64,000 nt of DNA from Lachnospiraceae bacterium (GCA_015056885.1 SVFL01000001.1:62001-126000); one strand, 5' to 3'; shown: positions 41,875 through 50,626, numbered from the stretch's first letter. Numbers and translations are program-made. Notes: generated from the letters alone by a model not told the origin.

Positions 41875-42266
41875 TTCTTCTTGTTAGCCTGCTCGTATTC
41901 TTTCAACATGCTCTTAAGCTCAGAAATGTCCTGGGCAATCTCCTTGGGATCGCTGTTGGTCTTAAGAAGCGCTGCGAATAAGCTGCTCTTGGAGATAATG
42001 TCACGGAAACAGCAGTAGTTATCAGCAAAGTTCTGCAAAATAACCTCGCGGGAAGCTTCGGTCGGACGATAAGTACGGCTCAAAACTTTACCGCTGTGGG
42101 TAACACCAACAACTTCAACAAGCTTAGCGTGAAGAAGCTTGCGCAGAACAGCAGTTACAGTACTCTGAGTCAGACCTTCTCCGGCATTTACAATATCTGT
42201 TGCCATCATAGGCTCTTCGGATTTCCAAAGGATGTTCAAAACATCCAGTTCTCTGGGATTCATCAT
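41871..42266 (-). CDS. BlaI/MecI/CopY-family repressor
   Basis: A 131-residue winged-helix repressor of the BlaI/MecI family. The N-terminus NPRELDVLNILWKSEEPMMATDIV and the recognition-helix region LTQSTVTAVLRKLLHAKLVEVVG are characteristic, and the C-terminal half forms the dimerisation helices. AAAGGA precedes the ATG pair at 42266/42263. It is co-transcribed and translationally coupled with the M56 peptidase gene, as in bla and mec systems, but no beta-lactamase or PBP gene lies near. It likely controls its own promoter at 42299-42327 and, by a shared motif, the secreted peptide gene. Confidence 0.9.
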   Translation of the reverse strand: MMNPRELDVLNILWKSEEPMMATDIVNAGEGLTQSTVTAVLRKLLHAKLVEVVGVTHSGKVLSRTYRPTEASREVILQNFADNYCCFRDIISKSSLFAALLKTNSDPKEIAQDISELKSMLKEYEQANKKK

Positions 42267-42293
42267 AATTATTCGGTCCTTTCTGTTTTCTTG

Positions 42294-42306
42294 CGCTCAT
42301 TATATG
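42294..42306. promoter_or_regulatory. Shared 13-bp motif in the blaI-like promoter
   Basis: CGCTCATTATATG on the plus strand overlaps the -10 element of the blaI-like promoter. A 12-of-13 match, CGCTCATTATGTG, occurs on the minus strand at 42745-42757 in the promoter of the small secreted peptide gene. It is a candidate operator for the BlaI-like repressor, although it is not the TACA-N-TGTA type of known BlaI sites. Confidence 0.5.
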
Positions 42307-42327
42307 CCATTTTAGGCTTAAAGTCAA
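42299..42327 (-). promoter_or_regulatory. Promoter of the blaI-like operon
   Basis: Minus strand: TTGACT (42322-42327), exactly 17 bp, and TATAAT (42299-42304), about 33 bp before the start codon. It is a near-consensus SigA promoter. Confidence 0.8.
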
Positions 42328-42434
42328 CAGAAACAGGCTTTTTCCTGCAAAATCATTTTGGTTTCGCGAGAAAAAACCTGTGTGCTAATTTAGATGTGAT
42401 TGATAGAAGAAAATAGAAAAGAAATAAGGCAAAT

Positions 42435-42686
42435 TTATTCAGCTTCGCCTACATAAATCCAAGGTCCTGCCCATTGCTGGGTTGTACAATTTAACAGTCT
42501 TTTATAAACCTTGCCGTCGGTTATACGATATACCCATTCTAAAATTTCTGCAGCTGGATCAACTGTTTCATCGGTGGGCGCAGCTGCCTGAACGGGCAGG
42601 GTAGTAACAGGTGTCGCGGTCAGAGTCAGGCAACAGGTAGCAATACCTACAGATGCAATAATACGTTTCATCACTTTGTTCTTCAT
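42435..42686 (-). CDS. Small secreted peptide
   Basis: An 83-residue protein not recognised as a known family with certainty. A signal peptide (KNKVMKRIIASVGIATCCLTLTA) is followed by a VQAAA cleavage-like site, leaving a mature peptide of about 45 residues rich in aromatic residues: EILEWVYRITDGKVYKRLLN, then CTTQQWAGPWIYVGEAE. The pattern WVYR..DGK.YKRL...W resembles small exported clostridial proteins (a DUF6147-like type is possible). The start at 42686 is chosen because AAAGGAGG is 9 bp upstream; ATG 42695 would abut the site. It has its own near-consensus promoter, which shares a motif with the blaI-like promoter, so it may be the signal, target or effector of that system. Confidence 0.75.
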   Translation of the reverse strand: MKNKVMKRIIASVGIATCCLTLTATPVTTLPVQAAAPTDETVDPAAEILEWVYRITDGKVYKRLLNCTTQQWAGPWIYVGEAE

Positions 42687-42736
42687 AAAAAACATCCTCC
42701 TTTAAGTTATTTTAATAAGTGATTTCTGATAATCAT

Positions 42737-42766
42737 ATTATAAACACATAATGAGCGAAAAGTCAA
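42737..42766 (-). promoter_or_regulatory. Promoter of the small secreted peptide gene
   Basis: Minus strand: TTGACT (42761-42766), an 18-bp spacer and TATAAT (42737-42742). The spacer contains the shared motif CGCTCATTATGTG (42745-42757), so a bound repressor would block polymerase. Confidence 0.75.
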
Positions 42767-42867
42767 TAATGATTGATAATATTGCAAGGAAAAGTCGTTT
42801 TAAGACAACGGGATTATTGGATTTAAAATGTAATAAATGAAAATATTGAATGTAAAGTGGATAAAAA

Positions 42868-42896
42868 TTGCTTTCCGCGTAAGAATATGGTAAAAT
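42868..42896 (+). promoter_or_regulatory. Promoter for pseB-pseC
   Basis: TTGCTT (42868-42873), a 17-bp spacer and TAAAAT (42891-42896), about 41 bp upstream of the pseB start. Confidence 0.55.
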
Positions 42897-42937
42897 ATAT
42901 CCTTGAAGTAAGTTTTGACTATGAAAGCGAGGCTGTT

Positions 42938-43933
42938 ATGTTAAATAATAAAGTAATTTTGGTTACCGGAGGTACCGGAAGTTTTGGTAAGGCATTTACC
43001 AAATATGTATTAAGCCATTATAATCCCAAGAAGATTATTATTTATTCCCGAGATGAATTTAAGCAGTTTCATATGCAGGGCGAGTTTAGAGAGCATATGG
43101 ACAAGTTGCGTTTCTTTATTGGTGATGTGCGTGATAAAGAGCGCCTGACCAGAGCACTTGAGGGCGTTGATTATGTGGTTCATGCGGCAGCGCTTAAGCA
43201 GGTTCCTGCGTGTGAGTACAATCCTGCTGAGGCTATCAAGACCAATATTAACGGTGCGCAGAATGTAATTGATGCATCTTTGGATACCGGTGTGAAGAAA
43301 GTGGTTGCACTTTCTACAGACAAGGCCGTAAACCCTGTAAATCTTTATGGTGGTACAAAGCTTGTGTCTGATAAGCTGTTTATTGCAGCGAATGCCTATG
43401 CCGGCGAGAAGGATATTAATTTCTCGATTGTGCGTTACGGCAATGTGGCAGGCAGCCGTGGTTCTGTTATTCCCAAGTTCCATGACATGATTAAAAACGG
43501 TTGCACGGAACTTACGGTCACCGATTATCGAATGACTCGTTTCTGGATTAGTCTTCAGGAGGGTGTTGAGCTGGTAATCAAGGCGTTGGAGGAAGCTACC
43601 GGTGGTGAGACCTTTATCTCCAAGATTCCTTCCTTTAAGATTACAGATTTGGCAGAGGCAATGCTTCCCGGATGTCAGACCAAGGAAATTGGTATCTATC
43701 CCGGTGAGAAGCTTCATGAGATTATGGTTACCGTTGAGGATTCTTATACTACCTATGAGTATGACAAGCATTTTATTGTATATCCTCAGGTAAAATGGAA
43801 CAGCAAGCAGAAGATTAAAGAAGGCGGTAAGAAGGTAGCAGAAGGATTCTCTTACAGTTCTGACAACAATACTGAGTGGATGAGTGTGGAAGAGATTCGC
43901 GAGCGTTTGAAGAGTCTGGATTTGGAGCTTTAA
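42938..43933 (+). CDS. pseB: PseB-type UDP-GlcNAc 4,6-dehydratase (inverting)
   Basis: A 331-residue soluble SDR enzyme that converts UDP-GlcNAc to UDP-2-acetamido-2,6-dideoxy-beta-L-arabino-hexos-4-ulose. The NADP site TGGTGSFG is at 10-17 and the catalytic Y137/K141 in NLYGGTK, with STDKAVNPVN just before; the Tyr (not Met) and the absence of membrane helices distinguish it from the PglF-like dehydratase at 24429. FISKIPSFKITDLAEAM and PGEKLHEIMV are PseB-typical. ATG 42938 has GCGAGG upstream; a longer start at 42857 would run through the promoter. It is followed 29 bp later by pseC. Confidence 0.92.
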   Translation: MLNNKVILVTGGTGSFGKAFTKYVLSHYNPKKIIIYSRDEFKQFHMQGEFREHMDKLRFFIGDVRDKERLTRALEGVDYVVHAAALKQVPACEYNPAEAIKTNINGAQNVIDASLDTGVKKVVALSTDKAVNPVNLYGGTKLVSDKLFIAANAYAGEKDINFSIVRYGNVAGSRGSVIPKFHDMIKNGCTELTVTDYRMTRFWISLQEGVELVIKALEEATGGETFISKIPSFKITDLAEAMLPGCQTKEIGIYPGEKLHEIMVTVEDSYTTYEYDKHFIVYPQVKWNSKQKIKEGGKKVAEGFSYSSDNNTEWMSVEEIRERLKSLDLEL

Positions 43934-43962
43934 TTATTTATCGACAATTGTGGAGTAGTAAA

Positions 43963-45162
43963 ATGAGTAAGTTGGCAATTTTTGGTGGGTCTCCCGTGAG
44001 GGAGACTCCCATTCATTATGGTAAACAATATATTGACCAGGCTGATATTGATGCAGTGGCAGCGACATTGGTAAGTCCTGCGCTTACCGGGGGACCAAAG
44101 GTAACAGAGCTGGAGAATAAGCTTTGTGAGATTACCGGAGCAAAGTATGCAGTGGCTGTCAGCAATGGCACGGCAGCCCTTCATCTTGCAGCCATGGCAG
44201 CAGGCTTTGGAGAGGGTGATGAGGTGATTGTCAGTTCCATTACCTTTGCAGCATCTTCTAACAGTGTACTTTATGTGGGAGCGAAGCCTGTATTTGCAGA
44301 TATCAAACATAATACTTATAATATTGACCCGGAGTCTGTGCGTAAGCTGATTACACCTCGTACCAAGGGTGTTGTAGCAGTGGATTTCACCGGTCAGTCC
44401 ATTGAGTCTGAAGAAATCCGTGAAATCTGCAAAGAACATAATCTGGTTTTTATTGAGGATGCGGCCCATGCCATGGGTACTAAGTATGATGGCAAGCCGG
44501 TAGGAAGCATTGCAGATATGACCTGTTTTAGTTTTCATCCGGTGAAGACGGTAACCAGTGGTGAGGGTGGAGCCATTACCACTAATGATGAGGAGACTTA
44601 CAAGAAACTTATGCGTTTGCGCTCCCATGGTATTACTCGTAATCAGGAGGAGATGGTACATCCTACCGATGCCAGATGGTACAACGAACAGGTGGAGCTT
44701 GGTTTTAACTATCGCATAACGGATATTCAGGCAGCGCTTTTGATTAGCCAACTTGATAAGCTTCCGGCGTTTTCCAAGAGACGTTGGGAGATTGTTGAGA
44801 AATATAATGAGGCTTTTAAGGATATGCCTGAAATTCAGGTGCAGGAGGAAATTCCTCAGTCAGATACTACCAGACATTTGTATATTTTGCGTTTGAATAC
44901 AGAGCTTTTAAACTGTGACAGAAGACAGTTTTTTGATGCTCTGTGGGCAGAGAATATTTGTTGCCAGGTTCATTACCTGCCGGTTTATTGGCATTCTTAT
45001 TATGAGAAGCTGGGATATGAGAAGGGGCTGTGTCCCGAGGCGGAAAGCTATTATAACAGCTCCATGAGCTTGCCTTTGTATTATACCTTGTCAGATGCTG
45101 AGGTGGAGGATGTAATTAAAGCGGTGAAGAAAGTTGTGGATTACTACCGTTTTTTCTTGTGA
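43963..45162 (+). CDS. pseC: PseC-type UDP-4-amino-sugar aminotransferase
   Basis: A 399-residue PLP aminotransferase that should convert the PseB product to UDP-4-amino-4,6-dideoxy-beta-L-AltNAc. It shows SNGTAALHLAAMAAG (phosphate binding), EDAAHAMGTKYDG and the PLP lysine K195 in FHPVKTVTSGEGG, which is the PseC form of the motif. GGAG lies upstream of ATG 43963. PseH, PseG and PseI are not adjacent; a GNAT gene at 61907 could supply the acetylation step. Without PseG/PseI in view the end product may be a 4-amino or N-acylated sugar rather than pseudaminic acid. Confidence 0.9.
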   Translation: MSKLAIFGGSPVRETPIHYGKQYIDQADIDAVAATLVSPALTGGPKVTELENKLCEITGAKYAVAVSNGTAALHLAAMAAGFGEGDEVIVSSITFAASSNSVLYVGAKPVFADIKHNTYNIDPESVRKLITPRTKGVVAVDFTGQSIESEEIREICKEHNLVFIEDAAHAMGTKYDGKPVGSIADMTCFSFHPVKTVTSGEGGAITTNDEETYKKLMRLRSHGITRNQEEMVHPTDARWYNEQVELGFNYRITDIQAALLISQLDKLPAFSKRRWEIVEKYNEAFKDMPEIQVQEEIPQSDTTRHLYILRLNTELLNCDRRQFFDALWAENICCQVHYLPVYWHSYYEKLGYEKGLCPEAESYYNSSMSLPLYYTLSDAEVEDVIKAVKKVVDYYRFFL

Positions 45163-45185
45163 TTCAATACGAGTGATGGTATGCT
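45157..45185 (+). promoter_or_regulatory. Promoter for the DUF5684-like gene
   Basis: TTGTGA (45157-45162, overlapping the pseC stop), a 17-bp spacer and TATGCT (45180-45185). Confidence 0.5.
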
Positions 45186-45194
45186 GAGTGGGTA

Positions 45195-45208
45195 TGGAAG
45201 CGCTTACA
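45195..45208. promoter_or_regulatory. CcpA cre site
   Basis: TGGAAGCGCTTACA fits the cre consensus TGNAANCGNWWNCA at every fixed position. It lies 10 bp downstream of the candidate -10, a roadblock position expected to give repression by CcpA with HPr-Ser-P. Confidence 0.65.
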
Positions 45209-45236
45209 CAAAGCAATTTGAGGGAGGAAAATTAAT

Positions 45237-45587
45237 ATGGGAATGGGTATGTCACTTATTGTTTCACTTGTTGTAATGGTAATCTATTGCAAGCTGTTTA
45301 TGAAGGCAGGGGAGAATCCGATTTATGCGTTTGTGCCTGTTATGAATTATTACACTTTGTGTGATATAGTAGGGGCCATGTGGGCATTTTGGGCCTATGT
45401 TGTAGCACTTATTTGTTCATTTATGGCGGCATTGAGTGGTATGACGGCGATTGCAACAATCTGTGTGTTGGCAATTTTGGTTATCAATGTGATTGTGTAT
45501 ATCCGCTTGCTTCTTGCAAATATGGATGATATTGTATGGGTTATCGTTTTAATTGGTCTTGAGCTGTTGCAGGCATTTGCTGCATAA
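45237..45587 (+). CDS. Small membrane protein (DUF5684-like)
   Basis: A 116-residue integral membrane protein with about four helices. The pattern YCKLFMKAGENPIYAFVPVMNYYTLCDIVG is typical of the small DUF5684 family, whose function is unknown; the K-AG...W/Y..FVP..N.Y segment is also seen next to signal peptidase-like proteins. GGAGG precedes the ATG by about 9 bp. It follows pseC but appears to have its own promoter with a cre site, and it is followed 46 bp later by another membrane-anchored protein gene. Confidence 0.75.
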   Translation: MGMGMSLIVSLVVMVIYCKLFMKAGENPIYAFVPVMNYYTLCDIVGAMWAFWAYVVALICSFMAALSGMTAIATICVLAILVINVIVYIRLLLANMDDIVWVIVLIGLELLQAFAA

Positions 45588-45633
45588 ATTTTGGGCTATG
45601 TGGTATAGTTTTGCAGGGTGATGTGGAGGAAGA

Positions 45634-46227
45634 ATGAGTAAATCAGGTAAAATTTTAGCTGTGGTGGCGGTTGTGGTGGTACTGGCAGCGGCAGGAGGTA
45701 TCCTTTGGCTTAGTAGTGCCATGGATAATTTAGGAAGCATCAAGATTGAAGTGGAGGAAGTACCCTGTGGCTTGGAGTGGGGCATGACCATGGAGGAAGC
45801 GAGAACAGTTATGGAAAGTGCCGGATACATAGAACAGGAATGTTCGATGAGAAATGTGCTTATGTATCTTGTTCCGGCCTATCAGGGGCAATACAAGGCA
45901 AGGTGCAATATGTTGCTTAATTTTAATAAAAGAGGAGCATTGGAATGGGTGTATTGCAGATTTGAAAAGGAAGCTACAGAGGCGATTGCAATAACGGAAG
46001 AAACGCTGGATGAGCTTGAGGATGCGTTTAAAAGAGTCTATGAAAAAAAGAGTGAAGAGATACTTGTAGACCCGGACCCGATAGCTGCTTATGAATATTG
46101 CCTTATGGAAAGGACACTGGTATCTTTTATGAGAAATGGCACCGCTTTCATGGTGGTATTTGAAGACCGTGAGGCTGAGGATATGCCGGAGTATATCGAG
46201 GCACTGAGAGAAGAGTTTGGAAAATAA
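45634..46227 (+). CDS. Membrane-anchored hypothetical protein
   Basis: A 197-residue protein of unknown function. An N-terminal helix (about 7-28, ILAVVAVVVVLAAAGGILWL) anchors an extracytoplasmic domain that contains several cysteines (PCGLEWGM, ECSMRNV, RCNMLL, YCRF). Mid-region MTMEEARTVMESAGYIEQE resembles the short helix-turn seen in many small extracytoplasmic beta-alpha domains. GAGGAAG lies upstream of ATG. It is probably co-transcribed with the DUF5684-like gene and ends before a strong hairpin. No family is recognised. Confidence 0.7.
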   Translation: MSKSGKILAVVAVVVVLAAAGGILWLSSAMDNLGSIKIEVEEVPCGLEWGMTMEEARTVMESAGYIEQECSMRNVLMYLVPAYQGQYKARCNMLLNFNKRGALEWVYCRFEKEATEAIAITEETLDELEDAFKRVYEKKSEEILVDPDPIAAYEYCLMERTLVSFMRNGTAFMVVFEDREAEDMPEYIEALREEFGK

Positions 46228-46247
46228 ATATAGAAGAAGGGAAAAAA

Positions 46248-46280
46248 GGGGCATTTGCGCAACGCAGATGCCCCTCATTT
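46248..46280 (+). terminator. Terminator after the 45.2-46.2 kb unit
   Basis: GGGGCAT-T-TGCG (46248-46259 region) pairs with CGCA-G-ATGCCCC ending at 46274, a GC-rich stem preceded by an A-run and followed by TCATTTT. It may also end minus-strand transcripts from manA. Confidence 0.85.
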
Positions 46281-46311
46281 TATATGGAAGTAGCTCTAAA
46301 ACAAAGCAATA

Positions 46312-47352
46312 TTAACAACTAATTTTCAGCAGTTGTGCCGTGCCGTATATCTGTGTCTTGACTGAATTGGCAGGGATGAAAATACAACTGCCTTTTTGAA
46401 AGGAAATGCTTTCTTTATCGTTCATTAGCAGGCTGCCCGTGCCTTCCACGCATAGTAATATCTGAAAGGATAAATCGCTGGTGGAGCAGTCGGGCAAAGG
46501 ATTGTCCGGTTGAGTATTTACTAAAAGACGTTCCACCTGAAAATATTTGCACCGACAGAGAAGTTCTGATGCGCAGCCGGGGTGATAGCGTAACACACGC
46601 ATAGGCTGACGGGGGCTCTTGCTGCTTTTGTAGTTTAATACCTGCAAGGCTTTATCGATTTGCAAGGGGCGAAGTATGCCGTTTTTATCCCGACGGTTAT
46701 AATCATGCAGGCGGTAGGTCAGGTTGGAATTTTCCTGAATCTCTGCAATGACAATTCCTTCGCCGATTGCATGTACGGTTCCGGCTTCGATATAGAAGAC
46801 ATCATCTTTTTGAACCGGAACCTTTTGTAGGTATTTTTCTATGGTATTTTGTTCGATGCTTGTGTGCACGAGTTCTGTGTTCATGTTTCGGTTAAAGCCG
46901 TATATCAGTTGGGCTCCCGGCTCAGCATCAAGAACATACCACATCTCGGTTTTGCCAAGGGAACCATTCTCGTGGGTTGCGGCATAGGTATCGTCCGGGT
47001 GAACCTGTACGGAAAGTTTCTCCTTGGCATCAATGAATTTTACCAGTATGGGCAATGTATTGGGAGAATCGGAACCCAGTCCCTGCATAATCATGCGGGG
47101 ATGACTGCCCAGATATTCCGGATGCTCTGCCAAGACAGCAGACAGCAGTTGACCCAGATGGACGCCACTTGCAATAGTGCTTTCGCCATCGGGATGAGTG
47201 GAACATTCCCAAGTTTCGGCCAGAGGTGTCAGGTCAATGTCTTTGTTGAAATCTTTGCGCAGTCTGTCTCCGCCCCACAGATAATCCTTGCCGGCGGGAG
47301 AGAGCAAAAAGGGTTTATTCTTCCAGTTCGTATTTTTGTTTGTCATGTACAT
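46312..47352 (-). CDS. manA: Mannose-6-phosphate isomerase, class I
   Basis: A 346-residue zinc-dependent type I enzyme interconverting fructose-6-phosphate and mannose-6-phosphate. It has LLSPAGKDYLWGGDRL at the N-terminus, the zinc-site motif KLSVQVHPDD with Gln and His ligands, KTEMWYVL (Glu ligand) and AGTVHAIGEGIVIAEIQ (last His ligand). AAGGAG lies 4 bp before ATG 47352 and 10 bp before ATG 47346, so the exact start is uncertain. It overlaps the end of manC by about 38 bp. It is the last gene of the gmd-fcl-manC-manA unit and supplies mannose-6-phosphate for GDP-mannose; a phosphomannomutase is not seen here. Confidence 0.92.
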   Translation of the reverse strand: MYMTNKNTNWKNKPFLLSPAGKDYLWGGDRLRKDFNKDIDLTPLAETWECSTHPDGESTIASGVHLGQLLSAVLAEHPEYLGSHPRMIMQGLGSDSPNTLPILVKFIDAKEKLSVQVHPDDTYAATHENGSLGKTEMWYVLDAEPGAQLIYGFNRNMNTELVHTSIEQNTIEKYLQKVPVQKDDVFYIEAGTVHAIGEGIVIAEIQENSNLTYRLHDYNRRDKNGILRPLQIDKALQVLNYKSSKSPRQPMRVLRYHPGCASELLCRCKYFQVERLLVNTQPDNPLPDCSTSDLSFQILLCVEGTGSLLMNDKESISFQKGSCIFIPANSVKTQIYGTAQLLKISC

Positions 47353-48631
47353 TAATCTCCTTGCCTAACTGAACCTCCATTATTTTCAGCTCAGTGTCGG
47401 CGATAACTGTATGACGGCAGCCGGCTTGCATGGTAATGACATCGCCTGCCTGTACGGGCTGTTCCATACCGTCTACAATGGTGCGGCCGGTGCCGGAGAG
47501 GATGGTCCATGTTTCGTCGCGGTGCTCATGGCTGTGATAGTTCATGCGTTGGCCGGGATTCAAAGTAACTTTGATGGTCATACTATTTTCTTCCACGTCC
47601 AAAACGCGGAAATTACCCCATGACTTGTCTGCAAACATTACCTGCTGATTGATGGCGTCTACAAAGGGTTTGATGTAGCTGGACTGTTCCTTGTCGGAAA
47701 CCAAAATGCCCTCTGGACTTGCAGATACTACCACATCCTTAAGTCCCATGCAGAGAATGGGCATGTCCAGCTCGTTGAGGACATGAACATTCTCGCAGGT
47801 CTCGTTCAGAATAGCTTTACCTACAACGGATTCGCTCATTGCCTCGGTCAGAGTGTTCCAGGTTCCGATGTCCTTCCATTCGCCGGGGAAGCGGAGAACC
47901 TGAATTTGAGATTCCTTTTCTACCACGGCATAGTCAAAACTGATTTTGGTAAGAGTGTCGTATTTATTAAATAAATCCTGATAATCCGTAAAGTCAATCA
48001 ATTCATGGGCACGGTTCAAAACATAACCCAACTTGTAGGCAAAAACACCGCCGTTCCACAGTGCGCCCTGATCAATGTACTGCTGTGCAGTCCGGGCATC
48101 AGGCTTTTCCTTGAAGGTGTCTACAGCGCTTGTTTTATCGGCTGTCTTGGGGATGATGTAGCCGTACTTTTCACTGGGATAAGTGGGTTCAATACCCATC
48201 AGGGACAGGTTGGCATCACCTGTTGCAGCCAGGTCACTAAGCATCTGTAAATGTTCAAAGTAATCATCATTTACAAAAGGGTCAACCGGGCAGACTACCA
48301 CCGGTTCATCAGCCCCTACACCCATCACATCATGAAGATAAGCGCTTGCCAGAGCAATGGCAGGAAATGTGTCACGACGACAGGGCTCTACACAAACCCC
48401 GACATCATCGCCTAATTGATTGCGAATGGAGGCAACTTGGGATTTGGAGGTTGCGATGGTTACGCGGGCGGAATCATCCACCTTGGTAATCTGGCGATGC
48501 ACACGCTGAACCATGGATTCTAAGCCGCCATCGGCGGACTTAAACAGTTTGATAAACTGTTTGGAACGAATGTCATTGGAGAGGGGCCACAGACGCTTGC
48601 CGGACCCACCGGATAATAAGATTATGTTCAT
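47315..48631 (-). CDS. manC: Mannose-1-phosphate guanylyltransferase / mannose-6-phosphate isomerase
   Basis: A 438-residue type II bifunctional-type enzyme making GDP-mannose. The N-terminal nucleotidyltransferase has the LLSGGSGKRLWPLS signature and RSKQFIKLF; FKEKPDARTAQQYIDQG and WNGGVFAYK are the sugar-phosphate-binding blocks. The C-terminal cupin domain (YHSHEHRDETWTILSGTGR, then DVITMQAGCRHTV) is the PMI type II module. AGAGG lies 6 bp before ATG 48631; an upstream start at 48658 would lie inside fcl. The presence of both this cupin and a separate type I ManA is redundant for isomerase activity. Confidence 0.94.
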   Translation of the reverse strand: MNIILLSGGSGKRLWPLSNDIRSKQFIKLFKSADGGLESMVQRVHRQITKVDDSARVTIATSKSQVASIRNQLGDDVGVCVEPCRRDTFPAIALASAYLHDVMGVGADEPVVVCPVDPFVNDDYFEHLQMLSDLAATGDANLSLMGIEPTYPSEKYGYIIPKTADKTSAVDTFKEKPDARTAQQYIDQGALWNGGVFAYKLGYVLNRAHELIDFTDYQDLFNKYDTLTKISFDYAVVEKESQIQVLRFPGEWKDIGTWNTLTEAMSESVVGKAILNETCENVHVLNELDMPILCMGLKDVVVSASPEGILVSDKEQSSYIKPFVDAINQQVMFADKSWGNFRVLDVEENSMTIKVTLNPGQRMNYHSHEHRDETWTILSGTGRTIVDGMEQPVQAGDVITMQAGCRHTVIADTELKIMEVQLGKEINVHDKQKYELEE

Positions 48632-48644
48632 AAATACCTCTTTT

Positions 48645-49589
48645 CTAGCGTTCTGCACGCATGGGATTGTTTAAAAAGTCGTCATAAGCCAGGCGGATAC
48701 CGTCCTCTAATTCCGTCTTGTACTTCCAGCCCAGTTTTTCAAGCTTAGAGACATCCAGTAGCTTGCGGGGAGTGCCGTCAGGTTTGTCGCTGTCCCAGAG
48801 AATTTCGCCTTCATAACCAATTACTTTGGCGGTAAGCTCTGTCAGCTCACGAATGCTTAATTCCTTGCCGGTTCCCACATTTACAGTCTCGTTGCCGGAG
48901 TAGTTATTCATCAGGAAGATGCATGCATCAGCCAGATCATCGACATAGAGAAATTCTCTTAAGGGTGAGCCTGTTCCCCAGCAGGTTACCTGAGCAAGTC
49001 CTGCCTCCTTGGCCTCGTGGAATCTGCGGATTAGCGCAGGCAGCACATGGCTGTGAGTGGGGTGGTAATTGTCGTTGGGTCCGTAAAGGTTGGTGGGCAT
49101 GGCAGAAATAAAATCGGTACCGTATTGTTTATTCAAATATTCACAATATTTTAATCCGGAAATCTTAGCCAAAGCATATGCCTCATTGGTTTTCTCCAGT
49201 TCTGAGGTCAGAAGACAGCTCTCCGGCATGGGTTGGGGCGCCATGCGGGGATAGATGCAGGAGGAACCCAGGAATAACAGCTTTTTACAGCCGTTTTGCC
49301 ATGCGGAGTGGATGACATTCATCTCTAAAGTCATATTGTCATAAAGGAAATCAGCGGGGGCTTCGGCGTTTGCCACAATGCCGCCTACCTTGGCTGCCGC
49401 AAGGAAGACATAGTCCGGCTTTTCGGCAACAAAAAAATCCTCTACATCATTCTGTCTGCACAGATTCAATTCACTGTGGCTGCGGGTGATAATGTTGGTG
49501 TAACCGGCGGACTCAAGACCGCGGACAATGGCGGAGCCCACCATGCCTCTGTGGCCTGCCACAAATATTTTCGCATCCTTATTCATCAT
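48645..49589 (-). CDS. fcl: GDP-L-fucose synthase
   Basis: A 314-residue extended SDR enzyme (WcaG/Fcl) that epimerises and reduces GDP-4-keto-6-deoxymannose to GDP-L-fucose. It has GHRGMVGSA (12-20), [33 protein letters not shown] and the catalytic YALAKISG. These motifs, with C/H bases in SCIYP and the [17 protein letters not shown] region, are Fcl-specific. It starts by an ATGA overlap with gmd. With gmd it completes the GDP-mannose to GDP-fucose route; fucose may go to the surface glycans of this window. Confidence 0.95.
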   Translation of the reverse strand: MMNKDAKIFVAGHRGMVGSAIVRGLESAGYTNIITRSHSELNLCRQNDVEDFFVAEKPDYVFLAAAKVGGIVANAEAPADFLYDNMTLEMNVIHSAWQNGCKKLLFLGSSCIYPRMAPQPMPESCLLTSELEKTNEAYALAKISGLKYCEYLNKQYGTDFISAMPTNLYGPNDNYHPTHSHVLPALIRRFHEAKEAGLAQVTCWGTGSPLREFLYVDDLADACIFLMNNYSGNETVNVGTGKELSIRELTELTAKVIGYEGEILWDSDKPDGTPRKLLDVSKLEKLGWKYKTELEDGIRLAYDDFLNNPMRAER

Positions 49590-50626
49590 AATAATTTTGC
49601 CTCCTGTTTTGCTAATTCTCTGTCATGCTTGGCCATAATACGGATGAGCTCGTCGTAGGAGGTCTTTTGGGGATTCCAGCCCAGTTTTGTTTTTGCCTTG
49701 GTAGGATCGCCGTAGAGGTTGTCCACATCAGTGGGACGGAACCACATGGGATTTACACATACCACCATCTTGCCGGTTGCAGTATCATATCCTTTTTCGT
49801 CAAGGCCTGTGCCTTCCCAACGAATGGTAATACCGTTGGCAGCAAATGCCCGCTCCGTAAAATCGCGCACGGTGTGCTGTTCGCCGGTGGCAATTACAAA
49901 ATCTTCAGGGGTGTCATGCTGGAGCATGAGCCACATACATTCCACATAATCCTTGGCATAGCCCCAGTCTCTTAAGGAGTCCATATTGCCAAGCTCCAGA
50001 TGGTCCTGAATTCCTTCTGCGATACGGCCGGCAGCCAGAGTGATTTTTCGGGTTACAAAGTTCTCACCGCGACGCTCAGATTCGTGATTAAATAAAATGC
50101 CGTTCACTGCAAACATATTGTAGGCTTCTCTATATTCCTTTACCATCCAGAAACCGTATTGCTTGGCAATGGCATAGGGGCTGTAGGGATGGAAGGGTGT
50201 ATTTTCATTTTGGGGAACTTCTTCTACCTTGCCATAAAGCTCTGAAGTAGATGCCTGATACACTCTGGTCTTCTGTGTAAGACCGAGAATGCGCACTGCT
50301 TCCAGAATACGAATTACGCCTAAAGCATCCACATCTCCGGAATACTCCGGTACGTCGAAGGAAACCTGTACATGAGACTGAGCTGCCAAATTGTAGATTT
50401 CATCGGGCTGAACCAGATTGATGATGCGTACTAATGAAGAAGAATCTGTCAAATCTCCGTCGTGAAGGGTAATTGCATGGTCCGCTATCAGATGATTGAT
50501 GCGGGCGGTGTTGGAAATGGATGCACGGCGAATAATGCCATGAACCTCATAACCTTTTTCTAACAGAAATTCTGCCAGATAAGAGCCGTCTTGTCCGGTG
50601 ATACCGGTAATCAAAGCTTTTTTCAT
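49586..50626 (-). CDS. gmd: GDP-mannose 4,6-dehydratase
   Basis: A 346-residue SDR enzyme converting GDP-mannose to GDP-4-keto-6-deoxy-mannose. [23 protein letters not shown] (NADP site from residue 8), the catalytic ASTSELYGK and [11 protein letters not shown], and [20 protein letters not shown] are all diagnostic. GGAGGTCA lies upstream of ATG 50626. It is the first gene of the minus-strand GDP-fucose unit and is divergent from an AraC-type gene with 185 bp between the start codons; a promoter is likely there (a TAAAAT-type -10 is seen) but I cannot place it with confidence. Confidence 0.95.
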   Translation of the reverse strand: MKKALITGITGQDGSYLAEFLLEKGYEVHGIIRRASISNTARINHLIADHAITLHDGDLTDSSSLVRIINLVQPDEIYNLAAQSHVQVSFDVPEYSGDVDALGVIRILEAVRILGLTQKTRVYQASTSELYGKVEEVPQNENTPFHPYSPYAIAKQYGFWMVKEYREAYNMFAVNGILFNHESERRGENFVTRKITLAAGRIAEGIQDHLELGNMDSLRDWGYAKDYVECMWLMLQHDTPEDFVIATGEQHTVRDFTERAFAANGITIRWEGTGLDEKGYDTATGKMVVCVNPMWFRPTDVDNLYGDPTKAKTKLGWNPQKTSYDELIRIMAKHDRELAKQEAKLL

